Origin: Antedon mediterranea
Taxonomy: Eukaryota; Echinodermata; Crinoidea; Comatulida; Antedonidae
Assembly: GCF_964355755.1 (NCBI RefSeq)
Contig: NC_092674.1
Coordinates: forward strand, 2,547,001 to 2,611,000
DNA: 64,000 nucleotides
Direction: 5' to 3'
Of the stretch, positions 23,172 to 36,100 are shown in pieces (position 1 is the stretch's first letter; the number at the start of each line of letters is the position of its first letter). The notes under the pieces were generated by a model. That model was not told the DNA's origin. It searched no databases and saw only the letters and a list, made by a program, of their open reading frames with translations. The position numbers and the translations under genes were made by a program.

Positions 23172-25404
23172 CTGTCAAAAATAAAAAATAGAGTTTAATA
23201 ATAAAAGTCTGTCTAATATGGTATATTATTATTATTATTATTAATTTAGGATCAGGTGCTGTTTTCGGTCACCTCGACTTGTATGGACTATACCATTATA
23301 AAAAGATGGAAAAATAGGGATGTCCCATTTATTAATTGAGTGTGCTAATGTGTTAAAATAATGCTGCTTTTGTTCTTTTGTTTAGTGCATTATGTTTCAG
23401 CAACAAAGGGAAAACAACTACGCCCTGCATGCTGTAAAATTATTTGCAGTTTTCAAGTTAATACATTTCATTATTGGTGCTCTTTATTTCTATATAATTT
23501 TTTAGGTATCCTTCCCTAATATGGATATTAGGTGGATATTGATTTTTTGGGTTTTTCAACTGTTTCTAGGCGTACTACTACAGATCTAGGCTAGGTTGAC
23601 ATTACTGAAAATAAACTAGCATAATCTAGCTAGGCCTAGGCCTAGGCTACTCCTACGTGGCCGATGGGCCCACTCCCACACTGACTGGCATCCCAGCTGA
23701 GCCTGAGCTACCTATCTATGCTAGGCCTACGTATGGAAATATTAATGTTTTACACTAATTTTTAGATACAATTCACCTATTCAACATTTAACAGAACTAG
23801 TAGGCTTACGTTATGGATATAATGTAACTTTGATTATATTATTTAGGTCAATTCGCTAGGTAGGCCCCTCTCACTCATCAGCAGACAATCAGCACAGGTC
23901 CTCTTTCAACACTGAATGTCGAGTTTTGTTTTCTTTTTGCACGACGTTTTGTTGATATAGCGTCCTCTATTAAATCGAAAACTTTGGATTCCTGGTTTTA
24001 TCAGATTTTACACAGCTTTCACGCCCTTTGTATTTTAAAAACATTAAGCGTATTTCCTTTTAATCTAAACATTATTAAGCTTAGTCTTTTTAATCTGTAT
24101 TGGATGTACATTAACATTTAGCATGGTATTACATTTTTCAATCTATTTTCGACTTGAAATTAATCAACTTTATTTAGCTTGTATAGGATAATGTTAAACT
24201 CTGTCTACACTATCAAACGTTATGTGACAAAAAATGTAATGTGCCCATGTACGGACATGATGATGTCATATCACTACCATATTTGAGCATATCACTACCA
24301 TATTTGAGCATATCACTACCACATTTGAGCATATCACTACGATATTTGAGCATATAACTACTATATTTGAGCATCACTACCATATTTGAGCATATCACTA
24401 CCATATTTGAGCATATCACTACCATATTTGGGCATATCACTACCATATTTGGGCATATCACTACCATATTTGAGCATATCACTACCATATTTGATCATAT
24501 CACTACAATATTTGGGCACACGTACAGCTTTAGCCTAGCTGAAATTAGATACAATGTTTCCGTAAAATGCGGTTCACTCTTTTACGGTAACCTGCACTGT
24601 TTCTTTTTATTGTCTACAATGATAGGGCTTGTTTATGTTTTGTCTAATCAGCCGACCCCAAAAAAATCAATCAACGATAAAAACTAAATTAAAAAAATGT
24701 TAAATTAAAAATGTAATGTGTCATCACATTCAACGAATTGAATAAAAACCCCAACCATTAACTTTCAACAAAAAGGTATCAGAAAAAAGGGTGATTTAAT
24801 AACTTGGCAAATTCTAGTTGCTAAATATTTTTACAGTCGGTCTATTGTATTGTCCCCAAAACATGAAAAATATGAACTTAAAATCAAACTTTGAATACAG
24901 ATGCATTTTTGTAAACAAAAACAAAAACGAAACAAAATGATTTCGCTTATAAAAAAGGAAAAAAGGACAAATGAAGGGTAATTTGAGAAACCCGTTGACT
25001 TCAGACAATTTAAAAAATTAAAATTGGGGTCAGGTATTTTTGGTCAAAATAGGCTTAAATATTATGTGACATGAAAAATGGACATTATATTTAAATGGCA
25101 ATTTTTAAAAATTATAGTAGAAACGAGCCTATCTGCAATGTTTTGTGCGTTTAAACGATCTTTACAGTGCAGCTATTCATTAAATCGCTTGAGCCACCAT
25201 TTACAATTGTAAAAACATTATTTTAACAAATAGATCGAATTTTATTTTGTTAGGATCAACTCATGTGAATCATCTTCATTTCGAACATACACTATAAAAA
25301 TGCACGATTTGACCTTTTTAATATCAAACATCCATTTACATATCCGAATCCCAAAGGGTTGGTTTGTCATTATCTCCTCTGCAGCCACTACTATTGAGGC
25401 CTAG
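23172..25404. other. 5' flank of the PARG-like/AKAP gene; no coding exon seen
   Basis: Begins with the acceptor of the first coding exon (minus strand). Contains an ATT microsatellite near 23225-23242, runs of AGGCCTAGG near 23630-23650, and the expanded MITE-A at 24194. The promoter of the minus-strand gene is expected here; I see no decisive core promoter. Confidence 0.5.
24194..24535. mobile_element. MITE-A copy 12 with internally expanded 21-bp array
   Basis: Left end AACTCTGTCTACACTATC is clear. The interior motif CATATCACTACCATATTTG(A/G)G, present once or twice in other copies, is here repeated about twelve times. The right terminal repeat is missing after TTTGGGCACACGTACAGC. Confidence 0.88.
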
Positions 25405-28400
25405 TAGTACAGGAAAACTATGAAATATGGTTGAAAAAATTGCAACAGAATTTATTTCACCACAATGCATTTCTATAAGGTCCCTATATGAACATACTAA
25501 AAGTCTAGAAAAATCCAGGTAGGGGAAATAGGTTTTTTTAAACAAAATGGCCGCCAATGGCAAAAATTCCTAAAAAAGGACAAAAAAACATAAATGATAG
25601 ATCTAATTACCACTTTATAACAGTTTTTACAATGGTTTATATATTTCTTTACAATTTCGAAGATCTGACCTACAATAAACACATTATTTTAAGTGCTGTT
25701 AATTAGAAAATGGCCGAAAAACAAATGTTTAAGTATCTAGATATATCCCTATTGTTATAATAATATATAAAACGCAGTCCTTCCTATGCTTAATACATAG
25801 GATTACGGTGTCTATTAATAAATCAGTTCATTTACATTTGTACTGTTATAACAATACATTACAACATTGGTAGTGCCAGTGGGGAGGGGTATAGGGATGG
25901 GAGATCAAATGAGAAGGGTGAGGGAGTCCGTCCCTCCATCCCCTCTCCACAATTGGCTATTTTTTATGTAGACAATATGATGATATTTCCTAATATAAAA
26001 CAATACCCCATTGAGTGCTGTTTCAAGGATTTTCATTTTTAAAAGTGAGTAAAACTACCCTTTACCGGTATAATATTATCGGAACCTCTGGGTGCGCTCC
26101 CATTGATGGCCCAGCCAATTGATGCTGGCTGCGCTCTCCACCCCCCCCCCCCCTCATCGGGAAAATCCTTGCGCCACAATCTATTACCGTATTTATTCGG
26201 ATAAACGCTACATTTAGAAAAATCGAATAAATTCCCCCCTCCCCCTCCATAGGACATCATTTTGAATAACCTACCCCACCGCACCCCCTCCCCCGCTCCC
26301 ATCGGACATCATTTTGAATTTATTTCCTCGAATGTACGCCCCGCCACATGCATATTATACACAATATTGTATTTTAACACATCTCTATTTGTAATAGAAT
26401 TCACTGAATGGTGTTGTATTTGTTCATATCTAAAGGGTGTATTTATTTGATTATACACGTTTCCCACATTACACCCACAAAAATATACGCCTCTCCGAAT
26501 AAACTCCTCACGACGATTACACGCCCCCACTACCCTCCTTAAAAATCAACCACCAAGGGCATTTTATTCAAATAAATGCGGTAATTTCACTTTCATCTTG
26601 TCAGTATCTCATCCTCCATCTATTGGTGGGGAATTGAGCATGTGCTGATGCCGTGGCATTCTTAAAAAATAGTGGAGCAGCAGTCCAAACCATATTTTCT
26701 GCAACGGCAATTCATTTTACTACAACCTTATTTATAGGTACATCTAATCAACTTTAATAGTTTCTCTGGTGCTGGTAGTCAATTTGTCATCAATACTTTC
26801 CATCCCTAGTCTGTGGGTTGAAGAGTATTTCCTATCCACTGCTATACCTGGTAATAAAGACTCACGAAATGAAATTTTGCAGCAAGGGAATAGATTTGCT
26901 TTTTGCAACTTTCTCAAAGAAAAGAGGCTGTCTAAAGTCTCCATTGACTTCCCTCCATAATATATAATATAATATAATATATAGGTACCAATGCCAAATT
27001 CCTGATGCAATGTTTTCTTTTTTTTTTGGAAACTGTTTGGTTTACAGAATTTGACATACAACTCCTACTGTGATGTGATGATTTTTAAGACCAACACCTT
27101 TTCCTAACCAAATTTACTTACGGCCCATAATTATAGCCATTAAACACAATAGTTTACTTTGCCTTCACATAACGTAACAAACATACATGGTACATAATAA
27201 GTGTCTTGAAATGTTGCTGTTTCGGGCCAAGAGGTTTGATGTAGCAAACAGTGGGCAGTGAGATGAAGGTTTCTGAGTAGTCTAGCAGTGTGTATGGAGT
27301 CAATGGAGTAAAAGAGGGCTGCAGGAAAAGTATAAGATTTTTTTTTTGACCAAATGAGGCATTGTGTATGACTGTCTCACATAGATGATGAAATAGTATA
27401 TGTGAGGGAATGTGCACTGCTTCTTTATTGATGAATATGGTTGGTTTGACCCATGTGTTCTTTCCTCTTAAATTTATATTCTGTCACGGTTGCTTCATTC
27501 ATTGATTTAATACTGTATGTTCTCGATGGGGGAGCACTGTGAATGCATGTAAAGTCTGTCCTTGGTGTGAAGCTCTGTAAAAATTAGTTTGTTTTTTATA
27601 CATGGAATCCAGGGATATGATACTACATCCCATCTATTTGGTATAGGAAAAGGTCTTAAAAAGTCTTAACACCTGGGCAGTAGTATGCTTACAAACTCTG
27701 TAAAACCAAACGTCTCCAAAAAAAAAGAAACCATCGCATCAGAGGAATTGGCATTGGTAGCTATACTGTATGGAGGAATACGTTCTGGGAGAAAGTAGCA
27801 AAAAGCAAAACAGCACTTGAAATAAAGTCTATTCCCCCTACAACAAATGCTGCAAAATGTCATTCCCTGTGTGTATATTACCATGGTACAGCAGTGGATA
27901 GAAAGTACTCTTCAACCCACAGACTGGGAGATGGAAAGTTACAAATGGCGTGATGTGTCCATTGATGACAAATTTACCACCAGTACCACTGTTTGTGACG
28001 AATACCACGGCATCAGCACATGCTTTAATTCCTACCTATAGACAGAGGATGATAACTGGACAATAAAAATGAATGGATTAATAGATTCTAAGATTGTATA
28101 ATTCTATTGTTGTGACAGTACAAATGTAAATGAACTGTTTTATTAGACACCGTAGTCCTGCATTATAATGCATAGGACTACGTTGTCTATTATTATAACC
28201 GTGGTGATATCTTGATACTTAAATGTGTGTTTTTGTTGCTAAATAGCATTTAAATTAATATGTATATTGCAGTTTAAATGTTTGACACTAAGAAATATAA
28301 AAAGCATTATAAAAACTGCTATCAAGTGGTAATTAGATATAAAATATATGTTTTTTGTTCATTTTTAGACATTTTTCGCCATTGGCGGCCATTTTGTTTA

Positions 28401-28552
28401 AAAAAACCTATTTCCCCTACCTGGATTTTTCTAGACTTTTAGTATGTTCATATAGGAACCTTATAGAAATGCATTGTGGTGAAAAAAATTCTGTTGCAAT
28501 TTTTTCAACCTTTTACTGATTCTGAGCATATCTTTCCTGTACTATAGTGCGT
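25405..28552. mobile_element. 3.1-kb inverted-repeat (fold-back type) element
   Basis: Left arm 25405-25870 and right arm about 28080-28552 are inverted copies: TAGTACAGGAAA versus TTTCCTGTACTA at the tips, then AAAATCCAGGTAGGGGAAAT and AACAAAATGGCCGCCAATGG with their inverses near 28380-28440, and CATAGGATTACGGTGTCTAT with its inverse near 28145. Inner segments also pair (26750-26960 with 27670-28000: GTCTGTGGGTTGAAGAGTA versus TACTCTTCAACCCACAGAC). Short open frames inside show no transposase that I can name. No clear target duplication was identified. Confidence 0.75.
26185..26585. mobile_element. Nested element with TACCGTATTTATTCG ends
   Basis: TACCGTATTTATTCGGATAA at the left and the inverted TTCAAATAAATGCGGTAA at the right bracket about 400 bp rich in CCCCTCCC tracts and the repeated phrase GGACATCATTTTGAAT. 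It lies inside the larger inverted-repeat element, so it is probably a later insertion. Confidence 0.5.
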
Positions 28553-30164
28553 ATATTATAAGTGATACATCGAGCAACCAATTTAACTACTGGAAATTGC
28601 ACCATCGCATTGTAATAGTGTATGGTTTAAAATCGCATGTCACTACGAATCAGGAAATCATTTGTAAACAAACTTCCTAAGGTTTTGACCGTCAATTGTC
28701 CTGTTCAAGACACAATACTGTTCTTCACACACACGCACGCACACACAGTGGGTAAAGTTTCCAATCTGAAGACTGACTGCGGACCAGTGGGACCAGTAAG
28801 GTAAGTAGCCTCTGCATTGGTAGTCAAATTGATTCATTATTCCCACTTTAATTTAAAATAACTTGTAAAAAACCATTACATAAGGCTGTAACGAAAATGT
28901 ATGATTCTATGGCCTAGTCTATAATATTTGATGTGCCGTTTGTTTATTGAAGAGAAGATCAATTTATAACTCCATGATGATATCAGAGATTTCGTTCTTC
29001 TTTGATCCTGCATGCTGGGAAGGCTCATTAATGTTATTTGTGGACATGTTGGATTTCCCATTGGCTTACCGATGGCATTGTTTCCCAATCATTTTAACGC
29101 CAGCTTCCGCCATCCGTAATTTTAACCACCTTGCTATACGGATATTTGCTGGTAGGCCATGTTCACTTTCATTGATCAATACTAGGACAACAATTTATCA
29201 CCCTGCATAGTAATTTGGTAATAACAGTGATAATAATAATCTGCATTAGTACTAGTACTTTGGTAAGTGTCAGTTTATTGTTGTACGTATAATTATACTA
29301 ATTGTTTGTACGCTGTCGAGTCATGGATGGCACGGGGAATGCTTTAAATATTTCCCATGTTTTCCCTAGTAAAAACAAAAACCGTTAATTATGTAGCCTA
29401 CATCTAGTGCAAGGTACAATTAACATTTATCATTTTTTCGTATTTCTAAAAACTAAAGAAAACGACGACGGTATGAGGAGCAGCGGTTGCCTATTCCAAC
29501 AGCATACAGTACAGTAGAGTTTAATTTCCCCATGGTCGTCGCGAGGTAGGCCTACAAGAAGGTACCGGAAAATACCCCAAGGTATTTCCTGCCCATATCC
29601 TGGTTTACATAATTGTTTTTCCTGAATAATCAACCAGACTCTAAATTTAGGGAATGCGGAAGATCGTTTTTGGCTTTAAAATTCCATTTGATTGATTTCT
29701 TGTTTTTTTGTTTGTAAAATATTTCTTTTTTTTGCATGAACAAATGATCGATTAGGCCTATTGATACAATTTCAAGCGTATAACTATAATTGGTCAATGT
29801 CGAGATATACTTTATACTTATCCGGTACAATTCAATTCTCTCCTACATAAAAATATAGGTGATATAATTAACATAAGACAATTGCAACCGTAAAAACAAA
29901 CCTGTATGTAACTATATGATATACAGTCGATTTACTCTCCTTTGGGACACCCCAATTGGGGGACAGTTGGAGTGACACACAACCAACACCTATTCAGGGA
30001 ACACCTCTGTTAAGGTCGACGACACTTTTTTTGGATCACAATTAGGTTGCTGATAAAATACCAAACGAATCATACTCCAAATATGGAGTTTCATTATACA
30101 GTAGTTATTGTTCACATTTATTTTCAAAAGCTTGTATCGAATGATTTTCAGGTAAATTGTAAAG
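28553..30164. other. 5' flank of the ADP-ribosyl cyclase gene
   Basis: No coding exon recognised. Contains a CA/CG-rich microsatellite at 28726-28748 (ACACACACGCACGC). An acceptor-like TTTTCAG at 30145-30151 precedes the start codon at 30165, so a 5' non-coding exon probably lies in this stretch. Confidence 0.45.
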
Positions 30165-33100
30165 ATGTTTATTTTCTTGATGTTGAGTTTACTTGCTGCA
30201 CTTACCCCCCAGGAGGGGGACACGTATCGGTTCCCAAGATATCCTGCTGGTGATGGGACCACGCCAAATATCCTAGACCTTATCGAAGGGAGATGCTTTG
30301 AGTATTTGGAATGTGTGCCACCGATTAACAGCAACATCGAGTGTGACCCTGATTTTAGGTACAGTATCCAAATAAAAATTAATTCGTTTTTAAATGTTAT
30401 AATCCACAATGCATGTCTACATAGGCTACAACGTTTGGCATGGCTGTGAATTTTAAATTAGTCAATTACGATTTGGCTTATTCTCAGGAACGTGTGCAGA
30501 GAACACCATATCTGTAAAATTAAAATACAATGTAGAAGGTTATAATAATACGAGAATCTTGAAAAAAAAAAACATTTTAAAACATGTCGCCGAGGTCTAA
30601 GCGCCCACAGCTCTCAGAAGTAGTCTTCTCCCCCGTGCGGTCCCCATCTGTCACTATCCGTCCTCCATCCGTACCCCATCCGTCCGAAATCCGTACACCA
30701 TCCGTCCTCAATCCGTCCCCCATCCGCCCGAAAGTACCCCATCCGTCCTCAATCCGTCCTCCATCCGTATCCCGTCCGCCCGAAATCCGTACCCCATCCG
30801 TCCTCCATCCGTACCCCATCCGTCCTCTATCCGTCAGTTCCCCATCCGTTCCCCATCCGTTCCCCATTCGTCACCATCCGTCCCCCATTCGTCACCATCC
30901 GTCCCTCCCCCACACGTCCCCATCCGTCCTCCATTCGTCACCATCCGTCCTCCATTCTTCATCATCCGTCCGTCCCCCATCCGTCCTCCACCCTCCATCA
31001 GTTCCCCATCCGTCCGCCCGCCGTCCGTTCCGCATTCGTCACCATCCGTTCGTCCTCCATTCGTCACCATCCGTCCCCAAATTGAACATACATAATTAAA
31101 GGCATCAATGATGTTTTATGTTTTATGTTTTATTCAATTTTCAGGCACAACAATACATGACAATACAGCGGTGCCCTGAGGATTGGCATGAGTGCAAAGC
31201 ACTATCGAGATGGCTCTCCATATACTGCACTAGAACATATAAGACGAACATATACACAAGATGCTCTACATAAACAAAGACTTAATATTAAGTCTTTGGG
31301 AGTGGAGTTGTAAATTGTCATAAGAAAAAAACCCTGACATATGACAGGACTTGAACCCAGGACCCTTAGATTGGTAGCCAAGCATCATAACCACCAAGCC
31401 ACAGCTCCACTCCACAGTAATACTCATTTGGTTGTTATTTATAGGTTCAACTGCACGTCCCTCGTAATGGACTTTAAGAAGGACATTGCGTACCAAGAAC
31501 CTTGCACATTAGGACCTGATGCATTTGAGGATTTTGTAAACAACACCGCTCAGGAATTTCCTCCGAACTCAGTAAGAATCACCATTAATTCTATAAATGT
31601 TAAGCTCTGCCTCTACACTATCAAACTAGTTTGTGATGTGCCCAAATATGTAGACGTCATCGTGTCCATTATGGGCACATCACATATTTTTGTCAGTGTT
31701 TGATAGTGTAGACAGAGCTTTATGGGGAATGTTTGACAAACGGTGGGAGTTTGTTCTCGATCCAAAGATAGGAAAGGCCTAAAATTAACAAAGAAAAGTG
31801 TGCGTTCACTCGTCTTAAAGATGTATTGTCCCCCAAAAACATGAAAAATGAAGATTAATTAAATCAGACTTTGAATAGGTTATTTTGTAGTTTTATTAAA
31901 GTTAATCACTTCCGTAGGAAAAAAGAAAACATTAATGTTTTAACTTATAAAATGACAAATAAATGGTTAAATTCAACCAAAAATTCATTGGCTGGCAGTC
32001 AATTTTACTAATTTTTGCTTTAAATTACTGTTTTTTCAGGTAAATACATTTTTTTTCGATCTAATTTTTGGTCAAAGTGGATAACTATTATGTAACATTA
32101 AAATGGTATTCAACAAAAACAATTTTATTCATTTTTTTTTCAGGGGGACTATACATTTTTAAGTTAGACTTACCCCAAGTCTGTATCTATAGTTAATATT
32201 ACACGTATGAAACGCTATATATGCCAAAATATTTATCTTTTAACTAATATTAAGTCAAAACTCCGTCTGGTATAGTCTTAATCATACGAAACAGGGAACA
32301 GATATAGAGTAATGGTTTGTCAGAGACGACCATAGCAGAAACCGTAACTTCCCAGAGACAGGCGTCGCATGTGATGATATCCACGCTGTATTACAGAATT
32401 GTCCATGATACTGACATCAATATTGTCATATGTGTAGATAACCTCTGATGTTCTTATTCTTTCTATCATCAGCATCTGCTATGGTCTGGAACTAAGGAGA
32501 TTTCTCACGTGTATGGTCTATTTACCAAGCGTAAAACATTAGAAGATTCCTTGGTGGGGTTTATGATGAACGACGTAGCCTTCTGTGGGTCAGTTGAGAC
32601 TGGCTTTGACTTTCGCCAATGTCCATCTTGTCAAACATTCTCAGAATCAGCGTCTGGCATATTTTGGCCAAAAGCGTCAGCAAAGGTCAGTACAATACTT
32701 TGCTTAAAGCTTGGTTCCCACTAGAGACGCAACACAAGGGCGTACGCGCAACGCAAGCGATTTGATCAATGACAAGCCACTGTTCGAATAATCCATCAAT
32801 TGTGATTGGTCAAATCAACCAAGCTTGATCAAAAGTATATATAAAATGAATATAGTTCTTGCTTACTTACTCATAACTTTGTATCTTCTCTTTTTTTAAT
32901 AATCTCTTTTTATTTTGCTCCTGCGTCAGCCATCATCAGTGGTATGCTCAGTAACCACCATACATCTCAATCTTATCAATTTATTTTTAATAATTCATAA
33001 TTTTCAAGTATACAAATATAACATTGGGAAGATAGTCCTATAGCCAAAAGTGTTCAATTTGAGGAAGTGCACTGTCAGGTGACTTTCCCAACAGGCCTAG

Positions 33101-36100
33101 TATGTACTTAAAAGTTATGGTACTCAAAAGTTATAGTACTTAAAAGTTATAGTACTCAAAAGTTATAGTACTTAAAAATTATAGTACTTAAAAGTTATAG
33201 TAGGCCTACTTAAAAGTTATAGCACTTAAAAGTTTTAGTATTAAAAGTTATAGTACTCGAAAGTTATAGTACGTAAAAGTTATAGTACTTAAAAGTTATA
33301 GTACTTAAAAGTTATAGTACTCAAAAGTTATAGTACTTAAAAGTTATAGTACTTAAAAGTTATAGTACTTAAAAGTTATAGTACTTAAATGTTATAGTAC
33401 TTAAAAGTTATAGTGCTTAAAAGTTATAGTACTTAAAAGTTATAGTACTCAAAAGTTATAGTACTTAAAAGTTATAGTACTTAAAAGTTATAGTACTTAA
33501 AAGTTATAGTACTTAAAAGTTATAGTACTTAAAAGTTATAGTACGTAAAAGTTATAGTACTTAAAAGTTATGGTACTCAAAAGTTATAGTACTCAAAAAA
33601 GTTATAGTACTTAAAAGTTATAGTACTTAAAAGTTATAGTACTTAAAAGTAATAGTACTTAAAAGTTATAGTACTCAAAAGTTATAATACTTAAAAGTTA
33701 TAATACTTAAAAGTTATAGTACTTAAAAGTTATAGTACTTAAAAGTTATAGTACTCAAAAGTTATAGTACTTAAAAATTATAGTACTTAAAAGTTATAGT
33801 AGGCCTACTTAAAAGTTATAGCACTTAAAAGTTTTAGTATTAAAAGTTATAGTACTCGAAAGTTATAGTACTTAAAAGTAATAGTACTTAAAAGTTATAG
33901 TACTCAAAAGTTATAATACTTAAAAGTTATAATACTTAAAAGTTATGGTACTCAAAAGTTATAGTACTTAAAAGTTATAGTACTCAAAAGTTATAGTACT
34001 TAAAAATTATAGTACTTAAAAGTTATAGTAGGCCTACTTAAAAGTTATAGCACTTAAAAGTTTTAGTATTAAAAGTTATAGTACTCGAAAGTTATAGTAC
34101 GTAAAAGTTATAGTACTTAAAAGTTATAGTACTTAAAAGTTATAGTACTTAAAAGTTATAGTACTTAAAAGTTATAGTACTTAAAAGTTATAGTACTCAA
34201 AAGTTATAGTACTCAAAAGTTATAATACTTAAAAGTTATAGTACTTAAAAGTTATAGTACTCAAAAGTTATAGTACTCAAAAGTTATAGTACTCAAAAGT
34301 TATAGTACTTAAAAGTTATAATACTTAAAAGTTATAGTACTTAAAAGTTATAATACTTAAAAGTTATAGTACTTAAAAGTTATAGTACTTAAAAGTTATT
34401 CATTCATTCTTTCTTGGAGATCCAAGAAACATTTATTATATATGGCCTTTGGCCCAAATAATATACAATGTAATACATGTTAAATAAATATCATTGAGTG
34501 CGTTTAAAAATTCTGTTCTACGTTTAAATGAAAAAAATAAATATTTTCCAAGTTTAACAATAAGATCAGTATTCGTGGCAGACATAAGATAAATATATTT
34601 TAATTTAGTTGGGTTGTTTGTATAAAAGGAAAACATATATTTAGTTCTAATATCTGAATAAAATGGACAAACTAAAGTGAAATGATATTCATCTTCAATT
34701 GATTGTAAAGCACATAATTTGCATAATCTTTCATTTCTATTTATACAATTCCATCTTCCTTTTTCAATTTCTAATTCTAAAATTCCTAGTCGTATCTTAG
34801 TCATAATTTGTCTATGTTTGTAATTTGTTACTTTTGTTAGATATTCTTCAATCCCAAACTTATATTTAACGTGCTTGTAATATTGGAGCTTAGAGTGTAG
34901 CCTAGTATCTTCGTAGAATTTCTGTCGTTCAATGTCTGTAAGCCTTTGTTTAAAATTTGAAATAAAAGTATATATATTATTAACCTGTTGTGAGTACCAT
35001 ATGTTACCAAATCCATTTACGCATAGTATTTGTTTTACGTCATTGGCCCAACATTGCTCATTTCTTTGAGCTTTTCTATATTGAAAATCATAACATTGTT
35101 TAATAAATTTGTCATTATCCATTTGGATTACTCTAAGCCAATAACGAATTATATTAATGATAACTTGAATTTGGATAGTGAATCTTCCACATTCTCCTCT
35201 CACTGCAACACTTGGTGCAGAATTACCTATTCCTAGAATGTATTTACAGAATCTTAGATGAACTTTCTCTAATACTGATATATCATTTAAACCCCATATT
35301 TCGCTACCATAAAGTAAGATTGGCATAATCTTAACATCAAATATATGGTTCCATATATTAACTTGGAGGTTACCAAAACGTCTATGGGTCAATCCTTTTA
35401 ATGTGAACAAAGCCTTATTAGCTTGTTGACAATTGTATTCTTTGGCTTTATTCCAATTACCATTTGAGTTGAAAACAACTCCTAAATATTTAAAGGATTT
35501 GACAATGTCAACTGTATTTCCATTGTAATTCCATTTTTCAAATTTGTTAAGATTACCACCACTCTTAAACACCATAATATTACTCTTGTTAACATTGACA
35601 GTTACTTCCCATCTTGTACAATAGGTAGATAACTTGTTTAAATAATATTGTAGACCATAAACGGTATCACCAAATAACATAAGGTCATCTGCATAGAGTA
35701 AATGATTAATTTTTGGATTTCCTATTTGGATTCTATGCTCGTCGCCTTCCTCATTTAATGTTTCACTCAAATCATTAATAAAAACATTAAATAAAAAGGA
35801 CGAGAGTGGCGAACCCTGTTGTATACCTATTAGACATTTGAAAGAATTACTAATATTGCCGTCGACCTTAACATGTGCTGATAACTTATTGTACATTGAA
35901 TTAATAACGTTTAACATTTTTCCTTTTACTCCAGAAATTTTTAATTTTATGTGAAGGTTTTGATGTCCTACGGAGTCAAAGGCTCGTTTAAAATCAATGA
36001 AAGCAACATATACTTTCCCACGTTTTTTTCCTAGGTATTTATTAATGATTGTGTTAAGAATAAATACATTATCCGATGTTCTGAACCCCTTTCTAAAACC

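Noticed and set aside
27847-28041. Open frame with WKWRDVSIDDKFTTST-like sequence as a possible transposase piece
   Set aside because: Too short, duplicated in inverted form inside the same element, and I could not assign it to a transposase family. Kept only as part of the inverted-repeat element.
28947-29210. 87-residue plus-strand open frame
   Set aside because: No family resemblance, no fitting splice sites, no conserved features.
30577-31099. Open frames rich in PSVPHPS and GRMGDG on opposite strands
   Set aside because: Translation of the CCATCCGTCC array in cyclase intron 1.
31340-31420. Possible tRNA gene on the minus strand
   Set aside because: A and B boxes are present, but the acceptor stem does not pair well and the sequence continues into a SINE-like body and tail.
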